Below are positions 7,553-15,926 of a stretch of DNA of 28,110 nucleotides, piece by piece (within the stretch, counting starts at the first letter, position 1; each line of letters opens with the position of its first letter). Both the position numbers and the translations under genes were made by a program. The stretch is from Fluviibacter sp039805725 (GTDB lineage: Bacteria; Pseudomonadota; Gammaproteobacteria; Burkholderiales; Rhodocyclaceae). The notes below the pieces were generated by a model, which worked only from the letters and a program-made list of their open reading frames with translations, was not told the DNA's origin and did no database searches. The stretch spans positions 1 to 28,110 of the forward strand of contig JBDLTT010000017.1 of the NCBI GenBank assembly GCA_039805725.1, in the 5' to 3' direction.

Positions 7553-7561
7553 TGGTATGAT
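7553..7561 (+). promoter_or_regulatory. Candidate extended -10 promoter for darP
   Basis: TGGTATGAT at 7553-7561 is an extended -10 element (TG, one base, then TATGAT), which can work without a good -35 box; none is visible 17 bases upstream. A start near 7568 would give a leader of about 35 bases before the ATG at 7603. Confidence 0.4.
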
Positions 7562-7602
7562 AGCGGCAAACTGCAACGCCACCGAACCTGACACGCCCGC
7601 TT

Positions 7603-8232
7603 ATGCCATTTCACCCTAGCAAGCCTCCTAGCCACTTTCACACCCGTCAAGGGCAGGAGGTCGTCAACGCTGAACCGCCACCCATGACGGAAGGCCGTCG
7701 GCGTAGCAAGACCAAAGCCAAGGAAGAAGTCGAGGCCTTGCAAGACCTGGGCAAACGACTGGTCGGCGTGGGCAATGATCGGCTGAAAAAACTGGATATA
7801 CCGGAATCATTGCGGGATGCCGTGCTCGAGGCCAAACGCATTACCTCGCACGGGGCGCTGCGCCGGCAGATGCAGTACATCGGCAAATTGATGCGCGATG
7901 TCGATACGGATCCGATTCAGGAAATGCTCGACGAACTCGACGGTATCTCAAACAAGGCCAACGCTCGGTTTCACGCACTGGAAAAACTTCGGGACCGTCT
8001 CATTGAAGACGAAGCCGTGATCACCACGCTCAAAAACGATCACCCGGATCTGGATGTCAGCGCGTTACGCACCTTGCGCCGTAACGCCATCAAGGAACAG
8101 ACGGAACAGAAACCCCCCAAAGCCTACCGGGCAATTTTTCAGTTACTAAAAAACCTGGAGCCCCCCGAAGCCGACACGCCCGAAATAGCCGTAAGAGAAG
8201 ACGGCCGCGAAGACGGCAACCAGGGGGTCTAA
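7603..8232 (+). CDS. darP: Ribosome-associated protein DarP/YjgA (DUF615)
   Basis: The 209-residue product follows the YjgA family: the EVEALQDLGKRLV segment, then SLRDAVLEAKRI, RRQMQYIGKLMR, EKLRDRLI, LRTLRRNAIKEQ and the C-terminal PPKAYRAIFQLLKNL. E. coli DarP (183 residues) acts in late assembly of the 50S ribosomal subunit. The longer length comes mostly from the N-terminus. ATG at 7684 would give 182 residues, close to the E. coli size, but neither start has a well-placed ribosome binding site, so the start is uncertain. The 3' end is two bases from the convergent aminopeptidase gene. Confidence 0.92.
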   Translation: MPFHPSKPPSHFHTRQGQEVVNAEPPPMTEGRRRSKTKAKEEVEALQDLGKRLVGVGNDRLKKLDIPESLRDAVLEAKRITSHGALRRQMQYIGKLMRDVDTDPIQEMLDELDGISNKANARFHALEKLRDRLIEDEAVITTLKNDHPDLDVSALRTLRRNAIKEQTEQKPPKAYRAIFQLLKNLEPPEADTPEIAVREDGREDGNQGV

Positions 8233-8234
8233 AC

Positions 8235-9869
8235 CTAGTGCGTCATATCGCGTAAGAACTGCAGCGCGAGCGCCGCGCCAAAGCCGGTGGTTTCCGTCCC
8301 GACGGCACCCAACCCGCCTTTGCAACTTGCTGCCGATAGATCGACGTGCAACCACGGCAAATCACCGACAAATAAGTTGAGGAAACGTGCTGCGAGCGTA
8401 TGATCGGCTTCGCCATCCAGCGTGCACTGTTTCACATCGGCCACCTTGCTTTCAAGCGCACTATCGTAGTCATCCGGCATCGCGAAAGCCATGACACGTT
8501 CACCCGCCGCCTCACCGGCCATCGCCAGCTGCAGCGCATAGTCGACATCGGTCGCAAAGAAGCCGCTCATCCGGTTGCCCAGCGCCATGGTCATACTCCC
8601 GGTGAGCGTCGCGAAATCCATCACGACATCCGGATTTGTCTTTGCAGCAAGCGACAATGTATCCGCCAGTACCATTCGGCCTTCGGCATCCGTGTGCACG
8701 ATCTCGATCGTCAGTCCGTTCATTGCCCTGACAATATCGCCCTGACAATACGCCGCCGGGCTGATGTCGTTCCGCGACAGCGCGAGCCAGGCATCGAGCC
8801 GTACCGGCAACTTTAACTGCGCGGCAGCGCGTATCACGGCCAAGGCCGTCGCGGCGCCCGCCATATCTTGGTGCATCCCTGCCATGTAGCGGGCCGGCTT
8901 TAGGTTGTGCCCCCCCGTATCGAAACAGATCCCCTTACCGACCAGGCTCACATGCGGCACTGATTTTGTTTTAGGCACATAACTCAGATGCACAATTGCT
9001 GCATCTTGTTCGGGGCTACCCTGCGCGACTGCGAGAAATGCGCCTGCATTCATTTTCTTCAGACGCTTGATGTCATAAACCTCCGCCCGGATACCGGTGC
9101 CTTTGATCAACTGCGGAATCTGCGTACGGAAACTTGCCGGCGTCAGCTGATTGGGTGGCAACACACACAGACAGCGTGCCAATAAGTTTGCCGATGCTTT
9201 GTTGCGTGCCCAATGCAACTGGGCGACATAAGCCGAACGCGCTGCCGGTTTCACCGAGCTGCCGATCCAGAAGCGCAAGATAGTTGCTTCGGGTGGCCGG
9301 CTCGCAGCCCTGGTCGCGGTAGCCTCCGGACGGACTGTTTTGGGCAGGCTAACCGCGTTAACACATCCCACGTAGGCTGCATCGGCCAGCACCCCCGCCA
9401 TAAATGTGGCATTGCCGTGCAGGACGACATCGATGCGCGCCGGGCTCTCGGCCAGCAAGGGGGCGAGCGCCTCCCTCAGGGCCTGCTGACGCAGGAACAC
9501 GCTCTCGTTCAGATCCACCGCCAGCCAACGAATCAACCCACCCCCGGCCAAAGTGGCCTCCGGGATCAGCGCGGTGACAGGCATTTTGCCGCCACCGGCC
9601 GGCGTGCGGCGCAGAACATCCACCTTCTTGCGACGGCGCACCAGCGTTGCACGAAGCACGTCCGCAGCCGGCAATGTTGCTGGTACGGCCCCCGCCGCCA
9701 GCTTATCGACTGAAAAAAGCACCAGCACATGGCTGCAGGCCTGCAACTCTCGGCTGCCCGGCTCTGCTGCCAACAGCTTGAGTTCCGGTAACTCGGGCAA
9801 CCAACCCGCCGGCAGGCTCTGGATGTTGGCGGCAGGGGCAGATCGGGGAGAACGATGCGAGACTGTCAT
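8235..9869 (-). CDS. M17-family leucyl aminopeptidase, divergent subtype
   Basis: The C-terminal half is an M17 dizinc aminopeptidase. VGKGICFDTGG (K312, D317), MHQDM (D335) and HTDAEGRM (D394, E396, R398) supply all five expected metal ligands and the arginine (numbering from the ATG at 9869, 544 residues). The PROSITE-type signature NTDAEGRL is altered to HTDAEGRM, and the usual MKxDM is MHQDM. The enzyme should remove N-terminal residues from peptides. The N-terminal half is poorly conserved, and no signal peptide is evident. The frame is open to 9920, but a TATAAT on this strand lies at 9903-9898, inside that extension, so the start at 9869 is preferred. It is divergent from PepA of E. 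coli, so I withhold the symbol. Confidence 0.88.
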   Translation of the reverse strand: MTVSHRSPRSAPAANIQSLPAGWLPELPELKLLAAEPGSRELQACSHVLVLFSVDKLAAGAVPATLPAADVLRATLVRRRKKVDVLRRTPAGGGKMPVTALIPEATLAGGGLIRWLAVDLNESVFLRQQALREALAPLLAESPARIDVVLHGNATFMAGVLADAAYVGCVNAVSLPKTVRPEATATRAASRPPEATILRFWIGSSVKPAARSAYVAQLHWARNKASANLLARCLCVLPPNQLTPASFRTQIPQLIKGTGIRAEVYDIKRLKKMNAGAFLAVAQGSPEQDAAIVHLSYVPKTKSVPHVSLVGKGICFDTGGHNLKPARYMAGMHQDMAGAATALAVIRAAAQLKLPVRLDAWLALSRNDISPAAYCQGDIVRAMNGLTIEIVHTDAEGRMVLADTLSLAAKTNPDVVMDFATLTGSMTMALGNRMSGFFATDVDYALQLAMAGEAAGERVMAFAMPDDYDSALESKVADVKQCTLDGEADHTLAARFLNLFVGDLPWLHVDLSAASCKGGLGAVGTETTGFGAALALQFLRDMTH

Positions 9870-9897
9870 GAAGGAAACTCTGCAAAGGTATGCGATC

Positions 9898-9903
9898 ATT
9901 ATA
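9898..9903 (-). promoter_or_regulatory. Candidate -10 box of the M17 aminopeptidase gene
   Basis: The minus strand reads TATAAT from 9903 to 9898, 28 bases ahead of the ATG at 9869. The -35 region around 9921-9926 is only T-rich and matches poorly. The box lies between the divergent aminopeptidase and thyA genes. Confidence 0.45.
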
Positions 9904-9943
9904 GGGTTCGAATCCACCAAAAAAAGGACAAACGGATTTCCGC

Positions 9944-10792
9944 ATGCAGACCTACCTGAACCTGATGCAACACGTGCTGGATCACGGCCACGTCAAAACC
10001 GACCGCACCGGTACGGGCACCCGCTCGGTTTTTGGCTGGCAGATGCGTTTTGATCTGGAGCAAGGTTTTCCGGTGCTGACCACCAAAAAGCTGCATCTGC
10101 GTTCAATCATTCATGAACTGCTGTGGTTCCTGCAGGGCAGCACCAATATCGCCTATCTGAAAGAGAACGGCGTTTCGATCTGGGACGACTGGGCGGACGA
10201 AAACGGCGAGCTCGGCCCCGTCTACGGCAAACAGTGGCGCCGGTGGGAAACCGTCGTCCCGGGCAAGGACGGCGCGCCACCAACGATCCGTACCATTGAC
10301 CAGATCACACAGCTCATCGAAGGTCTGAAGAAGAATCCCGATTCCCGCCGTCACTTGGTCTGCGCCTGGAACCCGGGCGAAGTCGACCGCATGGCGCTAC
10401 CGCCCTGCCATGCCCTCTTCCAGTTTTATGTCGCGCCACCCGCCCCGGGCGATGTCGACCAACGGCCACGTCTTTCTTGCCAGCTCTACCAACGCAGCGC
10501 CGATATTTTCCTCGGCGTGCCGTTCAATATCGCTTCCTATGCGCTCCTGACCATGATGATTGCACAGGTGTGCGGCTACCGCCCCGGTGAGTTTATTCAC
10601 ACCTTGGGTGATGCCCACCTGTATAGCAACCACCTGGAGCAGGCCAAGCTGCAACTGAGTCGTGAACCGCGCAAACTACCAGTGATGCGTATCAATCCAG
10701 ACGTCAAAGATTTGTTCGCTTTCCGCTTCGAAGACTTCACGCTGGAAGGTTACGATCCGCACCCTCACATCCCGGCACCCGTCGCTGTTTAA
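9944..10792 (+). CDS. thyA: Thymidylate synthase ThyA
   Basis: Methylates dUMP to dTMP using 5,10-methylene-THF and releases dihydrofolate. R21 in KTDRTGTGT binds phosphate, and catalytic C155 lies in LPPCHALFQFYV. The product is 282 residues against 264 in E. coli; extra residues appear near 103-112 (ETVVPGKDGAPP region) and just after the catalytic helix (about 164-174, PPAPGDVDQRP). Both are insertion types seen in other ThyA proteins. pgi starts seven bases after its stop, then folA, which recycles the dihydrofolate. Ribosome binding is weak (CGGA seven bases before the ATG). Confidence 0.97.
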   Translation: MQTYLNLMQHVLDHGHVKTDRTGTGTRSVFGWQMRFDLEQGFPVLTTKKLHLRSIIHELLWFLQGSTNIAYLKENGVSIWDDWADENGELGPVYGKQWRRWETVVPGKDGAPPTIRTIDQITQLIEGLKKNPDSRRHLVCAWNPGEVDRMALPPCHALFQFYVAPPAPGDVDQRPRLSCQLYQRSADIFLGVPFNIASYALLTMMIAQVCGYRPGEFIHTLGDAHLYSNHLEQAKLQLSREPRKLPVMRINPDVKDLFAFRFEDFTLEGYDPHPHIPAPVAV

Positions 10793-10799
10793 ACAGGTT

Positions 10800-12446
10800 A
10801 TGACACCGGATATCACCAAGACACCCGCCTGGTCGCGTCTTCGCGAGTCGTGTGGCCGCTTGGCACACACGCATTTACGTGAGCTGTTTGCCAGCGATGG
10901 CCATCGCTTCCAACACTTCTCCCGCCAGACCGACGGTCTGCTTCTCGATTTCTCGAAGCAACGCCTCGATCAGGAGACCCTGAATCACCTCGTCGCCCTT
11001 GCAGAGGCTGCCGATGTGGCCGGTTGGCGCGAACGACTATTTGCTGGCGAAAAGATTAATGTCAGCGAAGGGCGTGCCGTACTCCATCCGGCGCTACGCC
11101 ACCTGGCTGATACACCATTTCCGTCAACCGATAGCGATGTCATGCCGGATGTGCGCAAGGTGCGCCAGCAGATGGCGGCGATCGTTGAGCAACTGCGCAG
11201 CGGCAACTGGAAGGGTTACACGGGCGACACCATCCGTCATGTCGTCAACATTGGCATCGGCGGCTCGGACCTCGGCCCCAAGATGGCCACGCGCGCCCTC
11301 TCCGCGTTCTCGCACCCCGGCCTGCACGTCCATTATGTTTCCAATCTGGATGGTGCCCACATGGCGCCGCTGCTCGAAACGCTGGATCCGCGCACGACGC
11401 TCTTCATCATCGCCAGCAAGACCTTCACGACACAGGAAACGATGATTAACGCCGCCAGTGCCCGCAACTGGATGCTGGCGCACACCGGCTCGGAAGAAGC
11501 GCTGGCCAAACATTTCGTCGCTGTATCCGCTCATCCGGAACGCGCTGCGGAATTTGGCATTCCACCAGCCCAGGTATTGCCAATGTGGGATTGGGTGGGT
11601 GGCCGTTACTCGCTCTGGTCCGCCGTCGGCCTCCCGCTCGCCGTCAGTATCGGCATGAGCGGTTTTGAACGCCTGCTGGCCGGTGCCCAGGCGATGGATC
11701 ACCATTTCCGCAACACCCCGCTCAAAGATAATCTGCCCGTCTTGCTGGCATTACTCGGCATCTGGAACACCAACTTCCTCGGTGCGCACACCTCGGCCAT
11801 CGTGCCTTACAACGAGTCTCTGCGTCATCTACCCGGCTATCTGCAACAGCTGGAGATGGAATCGAATGGCAAAACCGTCAATCGCGACGGCCAACCACTG
11901 ACCTGCCCGGCCAATCCCATCGTCTGGGGTGAAATCGGCGCCAACGGCCAGCATGCGTTCTTCCAGTTACTACACCAGGGCGGCTGGCTTGTTCCCTGCG
12001 ACTTCATCGCTACCGCATTGAGCGATTACCCGCTGCCTGGTCACCAGGCGCCGTTGCTCGCCAACTGTTTCGCACAGAGCGCCGCTCTGGCCTTTGGTAA
12101 AACCGAAGCTGAAGCCCGCAGCGAACTCGAGGCCGCCGGCCTCCCTGCCGCACAACGCGATGCGCTTCTACCGCACAAGGTTTTTGCCGGCAATCAACCT
12201 TCGACGACCTTGTTGTTACCACGTCTCGACCCATACCACCTTGGCCTATTGCTTGCGCTCTACGAACATAAAGTCTTTGTCCAAGGCGTGATTTGGGGCA
12301 TAAATTCGTTCGACCAATGGGGCGTCGAGCTGGGGAAACAACTCGCCTCGCGCGTGCTGCCGGTACTGAACGGCGATGCCAGCAAGGGCGAACTGGATGC
12401 CTCCACGCGCGGCCTCATCGAGTGGACGCAAACCACGCATGGCTAA
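10800..12446 (+). CDS. pgi: Glucose-6-phosphate isomerase
   Basis: Interconverts glucose 6-phosphate and fructose 6-phosphate. The 548 residues match the E. coli length. NIGIGGSDLGPKM (150-162) binds phosphate and GGRYSLWSAVG (267-277) is the first family signature. E354 (EMESNGK), H385 (GANGQHAFFQL) and K513 (FDQWGVELGK) correspond to E. coli E355, H386 and K514. It sits between thyA and folA, seven bases after the former and overlapping the latter by eight bases, so it is probably co-transcribed with both. Confidence 0.97.
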   Translation: MTPDITKTPAWSRLRESCGRLAHTHLRELFASDGHRFQHFSRQTDGLLLDFSKQRLDQETLNHLVALAEAADVAGWRERLFAGEKINVSEGRAVLHPALRHLADTPFPSTDSDVMPDVRKVRQQMAAIVEQLRSGNWKGYTGDTIRHVVNIGIGGSDLGPKMATRALSAFSHPGLHVHYVSNLDGAHMAPLLETLDPRTTLFIIASKTFTTQETMINAASARNWMLAHTGSEEALAKHFVAVSAHPERAAEFGIPPAQVLPMWDWVGGRYSLWSAVGLPLAVSIGMSGFERLLAGAQAMDHHFRNTPLKDNLPVLLALLGIWNTNFLGAHTSAIVPYNESLRHLPGYLQQLEMESNGKTVNRDGQPLTCPANPIVWGEIGANGQHAFFQLLHQGGWLVPCDFIATALSDYPLPGHQAPLLANCFAQSAALAFGKTEAEARSELEAAGLPAAQRDALLPHKVFAGNQPSTTLLLPRLDPYHLGLLLALYEHKVFVQGVIWGINSFDQWGVELGKQLASRVLPVLNGDASKGELDASTRGLIEWTQTTHG

Positions 12447-12942
12447 CAAGATCTATCCGAATCTGGCGCTCATCGTTGCCGTTGCCCGTAACGGCATTAT
12501 CGGCTGCACCAACGAAGATGGGCGCGGCGCATTGCCCTGGCACCTCCCGGAAGATCTGAAGCATTTCAAGGAAACCACCAGCGGCCACCCGATTATCATG
12601 GGACGCAAAACCTGGGAATCGCTGGGCCGGCCACTTCCCAACCGACGTAATATGGTGATCACGCGTCAGCGCAATTACGCGGCGGCCGGGGCTGAAGTCT
12701 TTGCCAGCCTGCCCGAGGCACTCACCGCCGTGGGCGATGCCACGGCTTTCGTGATCGGCGGTGCCGAGCTCTATCGTCAGGCGTTACCGCTGGCAGCGAC
12801 ACTCATCATCACTGAAATTGGCATCGATGCCGCCGGCGACACGCTTTTTCCAGCGAGGGATCCGGACTGGCGCGAAGTATCGCGCCAACCACACACCAGC
12901 GCTGCCGGTCTGCCCTACGCTTTGGTGCGGTATCAGCGCTAA
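12439..12942 (+). CDS. folA: Dihydrofolate reductase FolA
   Basis: Reduces dihydrofolate to tetrahydrofolate with NADPH. From the ATG at 12439 the product has 167 residues; LPWHLPEDLKHFK holds the active-site acid D39 (E. coli D27), GRKTWESLGRPLPNR is the cofactor-binding stretch, and FVIGGAELYRQAL follows. The frame is open upstream to 12376, but that extension lies inside pgi and does not resemble DHFR. The start overlaps the pgi end as ATGGCTAA, indicating coupling. It ends three bases from the convergent decarboxylase gene. Confidence 0.96.
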   Translation: MANKIYPNLALIVAVARNGIIGCTNEDGRGALPWHLPEDLKHFKETTSGHPIIMGRKTWESLGRPLPNRRNMVITRQRNYAAAGAEVFASLPEALTAVGDATAFVIGGAELYRQALPLAATLIITEIGIDAAGDTLFPARDPDWREVSRQPHTSAAGLPYALVRYQR

Positions 12943-12945
12943 AGG

Positions 12946-15183
12946 TCAGCGCACGCAGTCCACGTAGTAGGCCGTTTTGCCGTCTTGCTCGCCCTTAACC
13001 AGGCCGTGCACGTCGGTCTCGAAACCCGGGAAGCGTTCGTTGAATTCACGCGCGAACTGCAAGTAGTTCACGATGGTCTTGTTGAAGCGCTCACCCGGAA
13101 TCAACAGCGGAATCCCCGGCGGATAGGGCGTTACCAGCATGGCAGTGATACGACCCTCCAGATCATCAATCGCAACACGCTCGATTTCGCGGTGGGCCAT
13201 CTTCGCAAAGGCGTCGGCCGGACGCATGGCCGGCACCATATCCGACAGATACATCTCCGTCGTCAGGCGAGCGACGTCATTCTTCTTGTACACATCGTGG
13301 ATCTGCTGACACAGGTCACGCAAACCAACGCGCTCGTAGCGAGGATACTTCTGGCAAAACTCCGGCAGGACCTTCCACAATGGCTGGTTCTTGTCATAGT
13401 CATCCTTGAACTGCTGCAGCTCGGTGACCATCGTATTCCAACGGCCCTTCGTAATGCCAATGGTGAACATGATGAAGAACGAATACAGACCGCACTTCTC
13501 CACGATCACGCCGTGCTCGGCCAGATACTTGGTCACGATCGCCGCCGGAATACCGATGTCTTCGGAGAATGAACCATCCACATCCAGGCCCGGGGTGATG
13601 ATGGTCGCCTTGATCGGGTCCAACATGTTGAAGCCATCGGCCAGCTGACCAAAGCCATGCCAGCGTTCACCCGGCTTCAGCATCCAGCTTTCGCGTTCTT
13701 CAATTCCCTCTTCAGATAAATCGTCCGGCCCCCAGACCTTGAACCACCAACCCTCGCCCCACTCTTCGTCCACCTTGCGCATGGCACGACGGAAGTCGAG
13801 CGCCTCAGCGATGGACTCTTCTACCAGGGCTGGGCCACCCGGCTCTTCCATCATGGCGGCAGCCACGTCGCATGACGCGATAATCGCGTACTGCGGCGAC
13901 GTCGAGGTATGCATCAGATAGGCTTCGTTGAAAACATCGCGATCCAGCTTGCGATCGTCCGAATCCTGCACCAGGATCTGCGAGGCCTGGCTCAAGCCAG
14001 CCAGCAGCTTGTGCGTCGACTGCGTCGAGAACACCATCGACTCTTTACAACGCGGACGATCGGCGCCGATGGCGTGATAGTCGCCATAGAAGTCATGAAA
14101 GGCGGCATGCGGCAGCCAGGCTTCATCGAAATGCAGCGTGTCAATCTTACCGTCCAGCATCTCTTTAATTTCTTCAACGTTATAGAGAATGCCGTCGTAG
14201 GTCGACTGGGTGATCGTCAGCACGCGTGGCTTGGCGCCCTTGTCGGTGATGAAGGGGTTGGCGGCGATCTTCTTCTGGATGCTTTCCCAGGAAAACTCGC
14301 TCTTGGGAATCGGGCCGATGATGCCGAAGTTGTTGCGCGTGGGCATCAGGAACACCGGGATCGCGCCACACATGATGATCGAGTGAAGCACCGACTTATG
14401 GCAGTTACGGTCAACGACGACAATGTCACCCGGCGCGACCGTCGAGTGCCAGACAATCTTGTTGGATGTCGACGTACCGTTCGTCACAAAGTACAGGTGG
14501 TCACAATTGAAGATACGTGCCGCATTACGCTCCGAAGCCGCGACCGGACCCGTGTGGTCGAGGAGCTGGCCGAGTTCTTCGACCGCATTACAGACGTCGG
14601 CACGCAGCATGTTTTCACCAAAGAACTGGTGGAACATCTGGCCGACCGGGCTTTTCAAAAATGCGACACCGCCTGAGTGTCCCGGACAATGCCACGAGTA
14701 GGAGCCATCCGCTGCGTAGTGCGTGAGTGCACGAAAGAATGGTGGCGGCAGCGAATCCATGTAGACCTTGGCTTCGCGCACGACATTTCGCGCGATGAAC
14801 TCCGGCGTGTCTTCATACATATGGATGAAGCCATGCAGTTCGCGCAGGATGTCATTGGGAATATGGCGTGACGTCCGGGTTTCACCGTGCAAGAAGATCG
14901 GAATATCGGCGTTCTTGTAACGAATCTCTTCCACGAATGCCCGTAGTTCCGCAATCGTCTGTTCTTCATGGTTTAACAGCTCTTCGTCATCGACCGACAG
15001 GATGAATGCAGAAGCGCGGCTCTGCTGCTGCGCGAAAGAGCTCAGGTCACCGTAGCTGGTAACGCCCAACACCTCCATCCCTTCCTTCTCGATTGCTTCG
15101 GCCAGGGCGCGAATCCCCAGGCCAGAGGCGTTCTCAGAACGGAAGTCTTCGTCAATGATGATGATCGGAAAGTGAAATTTCAT
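12946..15183 (-). CDS. PLP-dependent Orn/Lys/Arg decarboxylase, inducible large type
   Basis: The 745-residue product is a fold-type I decarboxylase of the AdiA/CadA/SpeF group. It has an N-terminal receiver-like wing domain (about 1-130), the SWHCPGHSGG motif (163-172), HFDEAW (D353) and the PLP lysine K392 in STQSTHKLLAGLSQ. Such enzymes decarboxylate arginine, lysine or ornithine, consuming a proton; substrate cannot be settled by eye, though arginine is the usual annotation for the betaproteobacterial member. AGGAG lies five bases before the ATG. It follows dcd after 85 bases that include a stem-loop. No antiporter gene of an acid-resistance pair is adjacent. Confidence 0.9.
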   Translation of the reverse strand: MKFHFPIIIIDEDFRSENASGLGIRALAEAIEKEGMEVLGVTSYGDLSSFAQQQSRASAFILSVDDEELLNHEEQTIAELRAFVEEIRYKNADIPIFLHGETRTSRHIPNDILRELHGFIHMYEDTPEFIARNVVREAKVYMDSLPPPFFRALTHYAADGSYSWHCPGHSGGVAFLKSPVGQMFHQFFGENMLRADVCNAVEELGQLLDHTGPVAASERNAARIFNCDHLYFVTNGTSTSNKIVWHSTVAPGDIVVVDRNCHKSVLHSIIMCGAIPVFLMPTRNNFGIIGPIPKSEFSWESIQKKIAANPFITDKGAKPRVLTITQSTYDGILYNVEEIKEMLDGKIDTLHFDEAWLPHAAFHDFYGDYHAIGADRPRCKESMVFSTQSTHKLLAGLSQASQILVQDSDDRKLDRDVFNEAYLMHTSTSPQYAIIASCDVAAAMMEEPGGPALVEESIAEALDFRRAMRKVDEEWGEGWWFKVWGPDDLSEEGIEERESWMLKPGERWHGFGQLADGFNMLDPIKATIITPGLDVDGSFSEDIGIPAAIVTKYLAEHGVIVEKCGLYSFFIMFTIGITKGRWNTMVTELQQFKDDYDKNQPLWKVLPEFCQKYPRYERVGLRDLCQQIHDVYKKNDVARLTTEMYLSDMVPAMRPADAFAKMAHREIERVAIDDLEGRITAMLVTPYPPGIPLLIPGERFNKTIVNYLQFAREFNERFPGFETDVHGLVKGEQDGKTAYYVDCVR

Positions 15184-15208
15184 GGCAACTCCTGGGCCAG
15201 AAAGAACT

Positions 15209-15237
15209 TCCGCGTGCCGGCAAGCCGGTCACGCGGA
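15209..15237 (-). terminator. Stem-loop between dcd and the decarboxylase gene
   Basis: Arms 15209-15221 and 15224-15237 pair over 13 bp with a two-base loop and one bulged base (T at 15229). On the transcribed strand the stem is followed by AGTTCTTTCT, a weak U-rich tract. It lies after the dcd stop and 26 bases before the decarboxylase ATG, so it could end dcd transcripts, attenuate read-through, or shape the downstream leader. The tiny loop and mixed tail make the terminator role tentative. Confidence 0.45.
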
Positions 15238-15268
15238 GCTGTGAGACGGTTGAAGGTAGCCTAAGGCG

Positions 15269-15835
15269 TCAGATTTTCGGGAGTGTGACACCGACCTGGC
15301 CCTGGTATTTGCCACCACGGTCCTTGTACGAGGTTTCACACACTTCGTCGGATTCAAAAAACAGCACCTGGGCGCAGCCTTCACCGGCATAGATCTTGGC
15401 GGGCAGCGGCGTCGTGTTCGAGAACTCGAGCGTCACGTAGCCTTCCCATTCCGGCTCAAAGGGCGTGACGTTGACGATGATGCCACAGCGGGCATAGGTA
15501 CTCTTACCCAGGCAGACGGTGAGGACGCTGCGCGGAATGCGGAAATACTCGACGGTGCGGGCCAGCGCAAAAGAGTTTGGCGGGATGATGCACACATCGG
15601 ATTCGACTTCGACAAAAGACTTCGGATCAAAGGCCTTTGGATCGACGACGGTGCTGTTGATATTGGTGAACACCTTGAACTCGCGGGCACAACGGATGTC
15701 GTAGCCATAGCTCGACGTGCCATAGGACACGATCTTCTGGCCATTCACTTCACGGACAAGATCCGGCGAAAACGGCTCAATCATGCCGTGCTGTTCGGCC
15801 ATGCGGCGGATCCACTTGTCAGACTTGATGCTCAT
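15269..15835 (-). CDS. dcd: dCTP deaminase
   Basis: Converts dCTP to dUTP, the source of dUMP for thymidylate synthase. The 188-residue protein carries GKSTYARCG (110-118) and YVTLEFSN with catalytic E137 (E. coli E138), plus the C-terminal KYQGQ segment that closes over the nucleotide. Family members are homotrimers. TGGAG five bases before the ATG supports the start. No dut gene is in the window. It lies between apbC and the decarboxylase gene on the same strand. Confidence 0.96.
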   Translation of the reverse strand: MSIKSDKWIRRMAEQHGMIEPFSPDLVREVNGQKIVSYGTSSYGYDIRCAREFKVFTNINSTVVDPKAFDPKSFVEVESDVCIIPPNSFALARTVEYFRIPRSVLTVCLGKSTYARCGIIVNVTPFEPEWEGYVTLEFSNTTPLPAKIYAGEGCAQVLFFESDEVCETSYKDRGGKYQGQVGVTLPKI

Positions 15836-15886
15836 ACCAACTCCAGGTGTCCCATCAGGAACGCGAATTCAGGAAAATTGGCGGAA

Positions 15887-15914
15887 ATTGTACCCCGATC
15901 CGGCGTCTATTCAC
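15887..15914 (-). promoter_or_regulatory. Candidate dcd promoter
   Basis: In the 91-base gap between apbC and dcd, the minus strand has TACAAT (15892-15887) as a good -10 box. GTGAAT (15914-15909) 16 bases upstream matches the -35 consensus at only three positions. It would give dcd a transcript of its own. Confidence 0.4.
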
Positions 15915-15926
15915 GGCCAAAAGCCC

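Noticed and set aside
7655..7660. AGGAGG inside the darP 5' region as a ribosome binding site
   Set aside because: No start codon in the darP frame lies at a suitable distance; the next in-frame ATG is at 7684, 23 bases further, so it is probably only coding sequence.
10785..10796. 12-bp perfect palindrome CTGTTTAAACAG over the thyA stop codon
   Set aside because: Without a loop it cannot form a useful RNA hairpin, no second copy was seen, and a single palindrome this short is expected by chance in a window this size.
12376..12438. N-terminal extension of folA inside pgi
   Set aside because: It is pgi coding sequence in another frame; the ATG at 12439 overlaps the pgi stop in a standard coupling arrangement and gives a normal DHFR start.
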